A DNA stretch of 18,405 nucleotides from the NCBI RefSeq assembly GCF_030151085.1, contig NZ_JASLER010000025.1, positions 1-18,405 of the forward strand, given 5' to 3'. This DNA comes from Bacteroides sp. (GTDB taxonomy: Bacteria; Bacteroidota; Bacteroidia; Bacteroidales; Bacteroidaceae). Below are positions 7,577-14,775 of this stretch, in pieces (the stretch's first letter is position 1; each line of letters starts with the position of its first letter). The notes below the pieces were generated by a model. It was not told where the DNA came from, ran no database searches, and saw nothing but the letters and a program-made list of their open reading frames with translations. Both the position numbers and the translations under genes were made by a program.

Positions 7577-7831
7577 ATGTTTCAAAGGACTATTTTATCG
7601 CAATTAAATCTATGGATGGACGACTCGCATCGCAAGCCATTGATACTGCGCGGAGCAAGATAAGTAGGGAAAACAACCATAGTACATGAGTTTGGTAAAC
7701 GGTTTGATAATTACCTTTCAGTAGACACCATCACCACAGCAGGAGGAAAAGAGTGCAAACTACTCAACCTACCTTTCTACCTGGTAGGCGAGTTGAACGA
7801 AATAATCAGAAGAAAAGAATTATCAGTCTGA
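7577..7831 (+). pseudogene. Second AAA/DUF4143 ATPase remnant
   Basis: The frame from ATG 7577 reads MFQRTILSQLNLWMDDSHRK then PLILRGAR, a stop (TAA 7661-7663), and VGKTTIVHEFGKRF. In intact relatives the stop position is Gln of GARQVGKT, so a single CAA-to-TAA change breaks Walker A. After FDNYLS the sequence jumps to a C-terminal phrase, TAGGKECKLLNLPFYLVGEL, and ends at a stop at 7829-7831. The Walker B, sensor and DUF4143 regions are absent, so a large internal deletion joined the two ends in the same frame. The remnant follows the first ATPase pseudogene in tandem with its own promoter. It cannot make a working ATPase. Confidence 0.85.
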
Positions 7832-7887
7832 AGTGTGACAAAACCAAAAACCTTGCGACATATAAGGTAAATATCAACCTAATTATT

Positions 7888-7895
7888 TATCTTTG
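7888..7895 (+). promoter_or_regulatory. -7 promoter box of the sppA operon
   Basis: TATCTTTG fits TAnnTTTG and lies 40 bases before the sppA ATG. No convincing -33 element was found at the usual distance. A 10-bp palindrome (CTTAATTAAG, 7900-7909) lies just downstream, near the expected transcript start. Confidence 0.5.
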
Positions 7896-7935
7896 TTAGC
7901 TTAATTAAGTTAGCATACTAAAAACAATAAATACA

Positions 7936-9705
7936 ATGAAAGATTTTCTGAAATTTACCCTTGCTACCATAACCGGTATCATTGTGTCGGGAGTTGTTTT
8001 GTTTTTCGTCAGCATCCTTGTATTCTTCAGTATGGTATCGTCTTCGGAGTCGGAAACACAAGTTCATAAGAACTCCATTATGATGCTAGACCTGAATGGT
8101 GTGTTGGTAGAACGCAGTCAGGATAATCCGTTCGATTTCCTACTGGGCGATGAATACAGTACGTATGGTATGGATGATATTCTTTCTTCTATCAAAAAGG
8201 CGAAAGAAAATGATGATATCAAAGGTATCTATATACAAGCTACTTCGTTGGGAAGCGGTTTTGCCTCATTGGAAGAAATTCGCAATGCTTTGAAGGATTT
8301 CAAGGAATCGGGTAAGTTCATCGTGGCATACGCCGATACTTATACACAAGGTCTCTATTACCTGTCAAGTGTAGCGGACAAAGTTATGCTAAATCCACAA
8401 GGTATGATTGAATGGAGAGGTCTGGCTTCTACCCCCATGTTCTTTAAAGATTTGCTAGCTAAGATCGGTGTAGAAATGCAAGTATTCAAAGTAGGAACCT
8501 ACAAATCGGCAGTTGAGCCGTTTATCTCTACTGAAATGAGTCCCGCCAATCGCGAGCAGGTCAATGTGTACCTCTCCTCCATTTGGGGACAAATAACCAG
8601 CGACGTTGCCGAATCACGTAAAGTATCGGTTGATTCTCTGAACTCTATTGCCGACCGCATGATGATGTTCCACCCTGCTACCGAAAGTGTGAACTGCGGA
8701 CTTGCCGATACCTTAATCTATAGAAATGATGTACGCAACTACCTGAAAACGATGATAGGCGTTGACAAGGACGACCGCATAAACATACTTGGCTTGAAGG
8801 ATATGGTAAACGTAAAGAAGAACGTTCCTAAAGACAAGAGCGGAAATGTAATTGCCGTATATTATGCTTACGGTGAAATAGATGGTACCAGTTCGTCTTC
8901 GACCAGCGAAGAGGGTATTGACTCCAAAAAAGTAATCAAAGACTTGCGTAAATTGCAAGAAGATGAAGATGTAAAAGCTGTTGTACTACGTGTTAACTCA
9001 CCGGGCGGAAGTGCTTTCGGCTCTGAACAAATATGGTATGCCGTAACCGAATTGAAGAAAGAGAAACCGGTTATCGTTTCTATGGGTGATTATGCTGCTT
9101 CGGGCGGTTACTACATCTCTTGTAATGCAGACACTATTGTAGCAGAACCTACCACACTAACCGGTTCCATCGGTATCTTCGGTATGTTCCCCAACGCAAA
9201 AGGTCTGACTGAGAAAATCGGTGTAAACTTTGATGTAGTGAAAACCAACCAATACTCTGACTTTGGTATGCTGACCCGCCCCATGAGTGATGGAGAAAAG
9301 AATTTGGTTCAGATGTACGTAAATCAAGGATACGATCTATTCCTGACACGTTGCTCCGATGGACGCGGTATCAGCAAAGAAGAATTGGACAAGATTGCCC
9401 AAGGCCGCGTTTGGACCGGAAGTACAGCTAAAGAATTAGGATTGGTAGACGAACTCGGTGGGTTGGATAAAGCTATAGAAATAGCCATCGCCAAAGCCGG
9501 CATAGACGCTTACACCGTGATGAACTATCCGGCGAAAGAAAGCTTCTTCGAAAGCCTTATGAATACCAACCCAGGTAACTATATCAAGGTTCGCATGATG
9601 AAGGGTACGATTGGTGAAGTTTATCAGCAGTTCAGTGCTTTGGAAAACTTTGAAAAGAGTGACCGCATACAGGCTCGCGTTCCTTTTGAACTGAATATTC
9701 AATAA
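7936..9705 (+). CDS. sppA: Signal peptide peptidase SppA, 67K type (protease IV)
   Basis: A 589-residue membrane-anchored serine protease of family S49, which degrades cleaved signal peptides in or at the inner membrane. Residues 9-33 are a single N-terminal membrane anchor. The protein has the tandem two-domain layout of the long (E. coli-type) SppA. The first half carries the general-base Lys190 in GTYKSAVEPF. The second half carries the nucleophile Ser389 in YAASGGYYIS, preceded by LRVNSPGG (352-358) and followed by LTGSIGIFG. The length fits the family. It is the first gene of a run with lpxK (5-base gap), pnp and thiL, so an envelope and housekeeping operon is likely. All key residues are present. 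Confidence 0.95.
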   Translation: MKDFLKFTLATITGIIVSGVVLFFVSILVFFSMVSSSESETQVHKNSIMMLDLNGVLVERSQDNPFDFLLGDEYSTYGMDDILSSIKKAKENDDIKGIYIQATSLGSGFASLEEIRNALKDFKESGKFIVAYADTYTQGLYYLSSVADKVMLNPQGMIEWRGLASTPMFFKDLLAKIGVEMQVFKVGTYKSAVEPFISTEMSPANREQVNVYLSSIWGQITSDVAESRKVSVDSLNSIADRMMMFHPATESVNCGLADTLIYRNDVRNYLKTMIGVDKDDRINILGLKDMVNVKKNVPKDKSGNVIAVYYAYGEIDGTSSSSTSEEGIDSKKVIKDLRKLQEDEDVKAVVLRVNSPGGSAFGSEQIWYAVTELKKEKPVIVSMGDYAASGGYYISCNADTIVAEPTTLTGSIGIFGMFPNAKGLTEKIGVNFDVVKTNQYSDFGMLTRPMSDGEKNLVQMYVNQGYDLFLTRCSDGRGISKEELDKIAQGRVWTGSTAKELGLVDELGGLDKAIEIAIAKAGIDAYTVMNYPAKESFFESLMNTNPGNYIKVRMMKGTIGEVYQQFSALENFEKSDRIQARVPFELNIQ

Positions 9706-9710
9706 ACGGA

Positions 9711-10835
9711 ATGTCGGCGGGAAAGATATACCATTGGCTATACCCTCTCTCGTGGTTTTACGGGATTGGGGTATGCTTGCGAAATAAACTCTTTGACTGG
9801 GGCTGGCTCCGGTCAAAGAGTTTTGACGTTCCTGTAATATGTGTAGGCAACCTTGCCGTAGGCGGAACTGGTAAGACACCCCATACCGAATATCTGATAA
9901 AATTATTGCAAAAAGCAGACCTGCAAGTGGCTACCTTAAGTCGTGGCTACAAGCGGAAAAGCAAAGGTTATGTACTGGCGGAAGTCCAAAGCGATGTACG
10001 GCAGATAGGTGACGAGCCTTATCAAATAAAGAGTAAGTTTCCCAACATCCGGGTAGCAGTCGATGAAGACCGTTGTCACGGTATTGAGCAACTGCTGACT
10101 CTGAAGAATCCTATTGTAGATGCCGTATTACTGGATGATGCTTTCCAACACCGATATGTAAAAGCCGGAATGAATATTCTACTGACCGACTTTCACCGAT
10201 TGTTATGCGATGATGCCTTGCTCCCCGCAGGAAGACTACGTGAACCTGCCAGTGGTAAGAACCGGGCAAACATCGTTATCGTTACCAAATGTCCGAACGA
10301 CATCAAGCCAATAGATTTTAATATCATCGCCAAACGATTGCATCTCTACCCTTATCAACAGTTATACTTCTCCAGATTCCGTTATGGCATGCTGAAACCA
10401 TTATTTCCCGGAAAGACTAATAACCGAAAAGCCCTCTCTGCCTTAACAGGAAACGAGCAAGTACTACTGGTTACCGGAATAGCTTCACCCACACCACTAG
10501 TGAAGGAAGTAGAAGCTTATACATCGGACGTCAAATTACTGGCTTTTGACGATCATCACAATTTCACTCCCAAAGACTTGCAACTGGTAAAAGAGCAGTT
10601 CCTGCAACTGGAAGAGTACAAGAGGTTAATAATTACCACCGAAAAGGATGCCACCCGACTGAAAAATCATCCGGCACTGGATGAAGCCTTGAAACCCTAC
10701 ATCTACGTGCTACCTATAGAAATAGAATTCTTACAAAATCAAAAACAAATATTTGACCAAAACATTATTGACTATGTTAGAGCGTATTCAAGAAACAGCA
10801 GCCTTCCTGAAAGGGAGAATGCACACAAGTCCTGA
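9711..10835 (+). CDS. lpxK: Tetraacyldisaccharide 4'-kinase LpxK
   Basis: A 374-residue inner-membrane kinase that phosphorylates the 4' position of tetraacyldisaccharide 1-phosphate to give lipid IVA in lipid A synthesis. The P-loop GNLAVGGTGKTPHT is at residues 46-59, preceded by the hydrophobic, aromatic N-terminal helix (YHWLYPLSWFYGIG) that docks on the membrane. Further family motifs are LDDAFQHR, LPAGRLREP and the HxNF-type motif FDDHHNFTP, then TTEKDATRL. The start is 5 bases after the sppA stop. Its last 62 bases overlap the start of the purine nucleoside phosphorylase gene in another frame, so the final 20 residues are constrained by two genes. The family assignment is secure. Confidence 0.96.
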   Translation: MSAGKIYHWLYPLSWFYGIGVCLRNKLFDWGWLRSKSFDVPVICVGNLAVGGTGKTPHTEYLIKLLQKADLQVATLSRGYKRKSKGYVLAEVQSDVRQIGDEPYQIKSKFPNIRVAVDEDRCHGIEQLLTLKNPIVDAVLLDDAFQHRYVKAGMNILLTDFHRLLCDDALLPAGRLREPASGKNRANIVIVTKCPNDIKPIDFNIIAKRLHLYPYQQLYFSRFRYGMLKPLFPGKTNNRKALSALTGNEQVLLVTGIASPTPLVKEVEAYTSDVKLLAFDDHHNFTPKDLQLVKEQFLQLEEYKRLIITTEKDATRLKNHPALDEALKPYIYVLPIEIEFLQNQKQIFDQNIIDYVRAYSRNSSLPERENAHKS

Positions 10836-11583
10836 GACAGCAATTATCCTCGGTACCGGATTGGGCAGCCTTGCCGGTGAAATCACCGAGAAGTATGAAA
10901 TAAAGTATGAAGACATTCCCAACTTCCCCGTATCTACCGTAGAAGGGCACAGCGGAAAGCTGATTTTCGGTAAACTGGGCAATAAAGACATTATGGCAAT
11001 GCAGGGACGTTTCCATTTCTACGAAGGCTATTCCATGAAGGAAGTCACCTTCCCGGTACGTGTAATGCGTGAATTGGGTATTAAAACCCTGTTTGTGTCC
11101 AACGCCAGCGGTGGAACTAATCCCGACTTCGAGATCGGTGATTTAATGATTATCACAGATCACATCAATTACTTCCCTGAACATCCGCTACGCGGAAAGA
11201 ACATTCCATACGGTCCCCGTTTCCCGGATATGAGCGAGGCTTACGATAAGGAATTAATTCGCAAAGCCAATGCCATCGCTGAAGAAAAAGGTATCAAAGT
11301 ACAACATGGTGTGTATATAGGTACTCAAGGCCCTACGTTCGAGACTCCTGCCGAATATAAATTATTCCATATTCTCGGGGCGGATGCAGTAGGTATGTCT
11401 ACCGTACCCGAAGTGATTGTAGCGAACCATTGTGGCATCAAAGTGTTTGGTATCTCAGTTATCACTGACCTCGGTGTGGAAGGCAAGATCGTAGAAGTGA
11501 CGCATGAAGAAGTGCAGAAAGCTGCGGATGCTGCACAACCGAAGATGACGGAGATAATGAGAGAGCTGATTAATAGAGCGTAA
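10774..11583 (+). CDS. punA: Purine nucleoside phosphorylase, class I (PNP/MTAP family)
   Basis: A 269-residue enzyme of the trimeric PNP/MTAP family, which splits purine nucleosides with phosphate into base plus (deoxy)ribose 1-phosphate for salvage. I chose ATG 10774 (MLERIQETAAFLKG) because family members start just before this helix; a TTG at 10753 is upstream. Phosphate- and sugar-site motifs are intact: GTGLGS 27-32, His59 in EGHSG, RFHFYEG 79-85, SNASGG, GPTFET with Glu190 and VGMSTVPEV with Met208. The base-recognition position that is Asn243 in human PNP is Asp232 here (SVITDLG), which may alter base preference. The gene overlaps lpxK by 62 bases. A 65-base gap with a hairpin separates it from thiL. 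The symbol is by family; specificity is not proven. Confidence 0.92.
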   Translation: MLERIQETAAFLKGRMHTSPETAIILGTGLGSLAGEITEKYEIKYEDIPNFPVSTVEGHSGKLIFGKLGNKDIMAMQGRFHFYEGYSMKEVTFPVRVMRELGIKTLFVSNASGGTNPDFEIGDLMIITDHINYFPEHPLRGKNIPYGPRFPDMSEAYDKELIRKANAIAEEKGIKVQHGVYIGTQGPTFETPAEYKLFHILGADAVGMSTVPEVIVANHCGIKVFGISVITDLGVEGKIVEVTHEEVQKAADAAQPKMTEIMRELINRA

Positions 11584-11588
11584 AAAAG

Positions 11589-11630
11589 AGTGATTAGTGA
11601 TTTGTTATTAATCACGAACCACTAATCACT
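11589..11630. repeat. 11-bp perfect inverted repeat between pnp and thiL
   Basis: AGTGATTAGTG (11589-11599) pairs exactly with 11620-11630 around a 20-base loop that itself contains a partial copy (GTGATT/AATCAC). A T-rich stretch (TCTTTTTCTT) follows after ten bases. It could act as a weak terminator or attenuator, or stabilise an operon mRNA segment. It is made of repeats of the heptamer-like GTGATTA. Confidence 0.6.
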
Positions 11631-11648
11631 AATTAAATCTTTTTCTTA

Positions 11649-12746
11649 ATGAGAACAGAAATTGCAACTCTCGGTGAGTTCGGATTGATCCGCCACCTCA
11701 CCGAAGGTATTGAATTAAAAAATGAATCCAGTAAATACGGTGTCGGCGATGATGCTGCCGTTCTCTCCTACCCTACAGATAAAGAGGTGCTCGTTACCAC
11801 TGATTTGTTGATGGAAGGAGTACATTTCGACTTGGTTTATGTACCTCTTAAACATTTGGGATATAAATCGGCAGTTGTCAACTTCTCCGACATTTATGCC
11901 ATGAATGGTACCCCCAAACAGATCACTGTTTCTTTGGGACTCTCCAAGCGATTCAGTGTAGAAGAAATGGAAGAATTGTATGCAGGTATTCGTCTGGCTT
12001 GTGAAGAATATAATGTGGATATCGTTGGTGGCGATACTTCATCTTCCTATACAGGTCTTACCATCAGCATTACTTGCATTGGCGAAGCCGAGAAGGGCAA
12101 AGTAGTTTATCGTAACGGTGCGAAAGAAACCGATCTTATCTGTGTTTCCGGTGACTTGGGTGCCGCATATATGGGACTGCAACTCCTGGAACGCGAAAAG
12201 ACTGCCCTCACAGGAGAAAATAAAGACTTGCAACCTGATTTTGCAGGAAAGGAATATCTTCTGGAACGACAATTGAAACCGGAAGCCCGCAAGGACATCA
12301 TCAAGAAGTTAGCCGAAGCCGGTATTCAGCCCACTGCTATGATGGATATCTCCGATGGTCTTTCCTCGGAATTAATGCATATCTGCACCCAAAGTAAAGT
12401 TGGCTGCCGTGTCTACGAAGAGCATATCCCCATTGACTATCAGACTGCTGTCATGGCAGAGGAGTTTAACATGAACTTAACCACTTGTGCCCTCAATGGT
12501 GGTGAAGACTACGAATTACTCTTCACCGTCCCCATTGCCGAGCATGATAAGATTTCTGAAATAGAAGGTGTGAAGCTTATCGGACACATCACCCGACCGG
12601 AATTAGGCTGTGCCTTGATAACCCGCGATGGTCAGGAGTTTGAGTTAAAAGCCCAAGGTTGGAACCCGCTACAGGAAGAAACATCTACCTCCGATGAAGC
12701 AGAAAATGCCGACAATTTGAGTGATAAATCCGAAGAAGCCGAATAA
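11649..12746 (+). CDS. thiL: Thiamine-phosphate kinase ThiL
   Basis: A 365-residue cytoplasmic enzyme that phosphorylates thiamine monophosphate to thiamine diphosphate with ATP, the last step of cofactor synthesis. It has the AIR-synthase/PurM-like fold motifs in order. GVGDDAAVL 31-39 and TTDLLMEGVHF 50-60 are the nucleotide- and metal-binding Asp clusters. NFSDIYAMNGTP 78-89, DIVGGDTSSS, MMDISDGLSSEL and NGGEDYELLFT follow. The last 25 residues or so are a highly acidic tail rich in Glu, Asp and Ser that extends beyond the usual core end and looks disordered. It is the last gene of the sppA-lpxK-pnp run and is followed by a terminator. The 65-base gap before it leaves open a separate promoter. 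Confidence 0.95.
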   Translation: MRTEIATLGEFGLIRHLTEGIELKNESSKYGVGDDAAVLSYPTDKEVLVTTDLLMEGVHFDLVYVPLKHLGYKSAVVNFSDIYAMNGTPKQITVSLGLSKRFSVEEMEELYAGIRLACEEYNVDIVGGDTSSSYTGLTISITCIGEAEKGKVVYRNGAKETDLICVSGDLGAAYMGLQLLEREKTALTGENKDLQPDFAGKEYLLERQLKPEARKDIIKKLAEAGIQPTAMMDISDGLSSELMHICTQSKVGCRVYEEHIPIDYQTAVMAEEFNMNLTTCALNGGEDYELLFTVPIAEHDKISEIEGVKLIGHITRPELGCALITRDGQEFELKAQGWNPLQEETSTSDEAENADNLSDKSEEAE

Positions 12747-12805
12747 CAAAGTTAAAGTAACCTAGTTACTACAAACTTTTTCAGTATTTTTTTCGATAAA
12801 ATAAG

Positions 12806-12846
12806 CGCTGATACTTAGCTACATAGCCATTTATCAGCGTTTTTTA
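12806..12846 (+). terminator. Rho-independent terminator after thiL
   Basis: CGCTGATA (12806-12813) pairs perfectly with 12832-12839, and the loop can pair further (TAGCT/AGCCA, imperfect). A run of seven T follows at 12840-12846. It ends the sppA-to-thiL transcript before the tRNA promoter. Confidence 0.85.
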
Positions 12847-12858
12847 TTATCAAAGCCC

Positions 12859-12888
12859 TTGTGTAGTCCAAAACTTTCACTACCTTTG
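12859..12888 (+). promoter_or_regulatory. Promoter of tRNA-Phe
   Basis: TACCTTTG at 12881-12888 is a perfect TAnnTTTG -7 box. TTG at 12859-12861 is 19 bases upstream and fits the -33 element. The tRNA starts 20 bases after the -7 box. Confidence 0.75.
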
Positions 12889-12908
12889 CAACCGCAAACA
12901 AGAAACAA

Positions 12909-12981
12909 GGTGCCATAGCTCAGTTGGTAGAGCAAAGGACTGAAAATCCTTGTGTCCCCGGTTCGATTCCTGGTGGCACCA
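12909..12981 (+). tRNA. tRNA-Phe (GAA)
   Basis: A full cloverleaf of 73 bases. The acceptor stem GGTGCCA/TGGCACC is perfectly paired (12909-12915/12974-12980). The D stem is GCTC/GAGC, and the anticodon stem AAGGA/TCCTT holds loop CTGAAAA with anticodon GAA at 12942-12944. A 5-base variable region and a T arm with TTCGATT loop follow. The T stem has one C/T mismatch (12959 against 12971). The 3' CCA is not encoded (ACAA follows the acceptor stem). It has its own promoter and terminator, so it is a single-gene unit. Confidence 0.96.
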
Positions 12982-13006
12982 CAACAAGTAGAATTACTTC
13001 ATAGAG

Positions 13007-13043
13007 ATCCCTGAAAATTAAAAATTTCAGGGATTTTCTTTTT
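13007..13043 (+). terminator. Rho-independent terminator after tRNA-Phe
   Basis: ATCCCTGAAA (13007-13016) pairs perfectly with 13025-13034 and is followed by TTTCTTTTT. It ends the tRNA transcript 26 bases after the mature tRNA. Confidence 0.85.
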
Positions 13044-13110
13044 CCAAAAGCTCCCACATTTTTAGCAAAATTTTCAAAAGGATAAATTCTACATCTTGAC
13101 GGATTAATCA

Positions 13111-13118
13111 TATCTTTG
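13111..13118 (+). promoter_or_regulatory. -7 promoter box of the AlbA_2 gene
   Basis: TATCTTTG fits TAnnTTTG and lies 18 bases before the ATG at 13137, which implies a very short untranslated leader. A -33 element at standard spacing is not obvious. Confidence 0.55.
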
Positions 13119-13136
13119 TAATCCAATTGATTATTT

Positions 13137-14501
13137 ATGCTTGATACAGAAGATATACACTCACTCATTGATAGCGGAGAAGGCTATAATGTAGAATTTA
13201 AAGTTCGTGTTCCTTCAAAGGTTCGTGAACTGACAGAAGAAATTTGCGCTTTCGCCAATGCCGACGGAGGATATTTACTTATTGGAGTAGATGATAATGG
13301 AAAGGTTATTGACACTACCTTAGAGAATGATAAACGGTCTGCGATTCAAGGTTCAATCAGTGAAATATCTCCGGCTCTTCACTGTGAAATGTATGCTGCG
13401 AACATTGAAGATAAAACAGTTTGGGTGATTGATGTTCCGTCAGGCAAAGACAAACCTTATATATTTTCAGGTTCTATTTTTGTTCGTGAAGGCGCCAACA
13501 CTCAAAAACTTCGTACTGTTGAAGAAATGCGCAGTTTCTTTCAGGAATGCAACAAAATTTTCTTTGATCACATCCCTTGTTCATGGTTCAACATATACAC
13601 GGATGCAGACGAACGAGCTATAAAAGACTTCCGTACAGAAGCACAGTTAAGCCCATCCACTGCTGACAAACAAATATTTGAAAATCTAGAACTCTTAACA
13701 GATAAAGGAGTAGCCAAAAATGGTGCTGCCATGTTCTTTGGTAAAGAACCGGAGCGGAAATTTCCACATGCCATTACAAGATGTGTTCTTTTCAAGGGAA
13801 CAACTAAAGTATATATCATAGATGATAAATCCTTTGGCGGTCCACTGTATCAGCAATATTTGCAAGCAATGGCATGGCTTAAAAGTAAACTTCAGGTCGC
13901 CTACAAAATTGAGGGAACCGGACCGAGAGAAGAAATTTGGGAAATACCTCTGACTGTATTCAAAGAAGCCATCATAAATGCTTTATCCCACCGTGACTAC
14001 TACGAACAAGGAGCCACCATCACGATAGAGATGTTCGATGACAGAGTAGAGGTTTCCAATCCCGGAGGATTATTACCAATAGTTGCAAGAGACTTCGGGC
14101 ACAAAAGCATGACACGTAACCCGTTAATATTCGGACTATTTACCCGTATGCACTTAGTTGAAAGAGTTGCATCTGGTATTCCTCGTATGCAGGAAGCAAT
14201 GAAGAAAGCTAAACTTCCTGAACCGGAATTTCATACGGATGGAATGTTTACTGTAGTGTTCAAAAGGGGTATCAGTATCAAGAATGATACCGTAAATGAT
14301 ACTGTAAATGATACTATAAACTCTAAAGAGCAAGAAGTACTAAACATCATCAAACAATATCCAGGGCTAAATTCGTCTAAGATTGCCGAGTTAGTAGGCA
14401 AGAGTGTACCTACTGCTAAACGCTACTTAAATTCTTTGGTGAGGCTAGAGTTGATAGAGTTTAGAGGAGCACATAAAACAGGAGGGTATTATTTGAAATA
14501 A
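13137..14501 (+). CDS. AlbA_2 (Schlafen-like) / GHKL ATP-binding / winged-helix protein
   Basis: A 454-residue protein of the family often annotated as putative DNA binding domain or RecG-like transcriptional regulator. Residues about 10-130 form the Schlafen-type AlbA_2 domain (NVEFKVR, then EICAFANADGGYLLIGVDDNG). Residues about 270-375 form a GHKL-like ATP-binding domain (HATPase_c_4) with KEAIINALSHRDY as N-box and DDRVEVSNPGGL as the Asp-Gly-type box. Residues about 395-450 form a winged helix-turn-helix (LNSSKIAELVGKSVPTAKRY). Between the last two lies NDTVNDTVNDTI, encoded by three 12-base repeats. The protein probably binds nucleic acid in an ATP-dependent manner; its biological role is unknown. 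It stands alone between a tRNA gene and a non-coding stretch. Such genes are often accessory in Bacteroides. Confidence 0.85.
   Translation: MLDTEDIHSLIDSGEGYNVEFKVRVPSKVRELTEEICAFANADGGYLLIGVDDNGKVIDTTLENDKRSAIQGSISEISPALHCEMYAANIEDKTVWVIDVPSGKDKPYIFSGSIFVREGANTQKLRTVEEMRSFFQECNKIFFDHIPCSWFNIYTDADERAIKDFRTEAQLSPSTADKQIFENLELLTDKGVAKNGAAMFFGKEPERKFPHAITRCVLFKGTTKVYIIDDKSFGGPLYQQYLQAMAWLKSKLQVAYKIEGTGPREEIWEIPLTVFKEAIINALSHRDYYEQGATITIEMFDDRVEVSNPGGLLPIVARDFGHKSMTRNPLIFGLFTRMHLVERVASGIPRMQEAMKKAKLPEPEFHTDGMFTVVFKRGISIKNDTVNDTVNDTINSKEQEVLNIIKQYPGLNSSKIAELVGKSVPTAKRYLNSLVRLELIEFRGAHKTGGYYLK
14283..14318 (+). repeat. Three in-frame 12-base tandem repeats (NDTV linker)
   Basis: Units at 14283-14294, 14295-14306 and 14307-14318 follow AATGATACYRTA with single-base differences and encode Asn-Asp-Thr-Val/Ile. 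They lie in the linker between the GHKL domain and the winged helix, where a change in copy number would alter linker length without a frameshift. Confidence 0.85.
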
Positions 14502-14511
14502 CCTAACTACT

Positions 14512-14519
14512 ATCTTTGT
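14512..14519 (+). promoter_or_regulatory. Possible promoter for a small RNA
   Basis: TATCTTTG fits TAnnTTTG and begins 11 bases after the AlbA_2 stop codon. The best -33 candidate (TTTG 14493-14496) is only 15 bases upstream, shorter than usual, so the site is tentative. Confidence 0.35.
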
Positions 14520-14522
14520 CCT

Positions 14523-14728
14523 CAGAAATCATACCTAATTCACAAAACCATGTGAAACGGTACAAAGCTGTGAAAACCCTATTCAAGAGAAATACATCGT
14601 AACGAAAATATAACTTATTGAAAGATAATGCTACATCAACCCACCTTCGGGTACTAGTGGCACTACTTTCTAAAGACTTCAAATTTGGTAAATTCCTGAA
14701 AGATAATGCTTTCAGGAATTTATTTTTT
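14523..14728 (+). ncRNA. Candidate small RNA or structured 3' region
   Basis: The stretch holds no open frame of note. It is bounded by a -7-like box at 14512-14519 and the strong terminator at 14689-14728, which would give a transcript of about 205 bases. A 14-base sequence, TGAAAGATAATGCT, appears at 14619-14632 and again at 14697-14710, where it forms one side and the loop of the terminator stem. I do not recognise a known RNA family. The simpler alternative is the 3' untranslated region and terminator of the AlbA_2 gene. Confidence 0.3.
14689..14728 (+). terminator. Strong rho-independent terminator
   Basis: A perfect 14-bp stem (14689-14702 with 14709-14722) closes a 6-base loop and is followed by six T. 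It ends either the AlbA_2 transcript or the candidate small RNA. On the opposite strand there is no T-run, so it is not expected to serve the convergent acetyltransferase gene well. Confidence 0.85.
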
Positions 14729-14775
14729 CCATCCTAAGCCATATACTCTGGCAGAATTGATAAAACATTCACCAA

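Noticed and set aside
12909..12981. tRNA-Phe as an integration site for a mobile island including the AlbA_2 gene
   Set aside because: I looked for a second copy of the tRNA 3' end downstream and found none in the window, and there is no integrase gene.
12920..13168. Minus-strand open frame containing VVVPPGIEPGTQGF over the tRNA-Phe gene
   Set aside because: This is the well-known spurious translation of the antisense of a tRNA T arm. The frame overlaps the tRNA, its terminator and the next gene's promoter and start.
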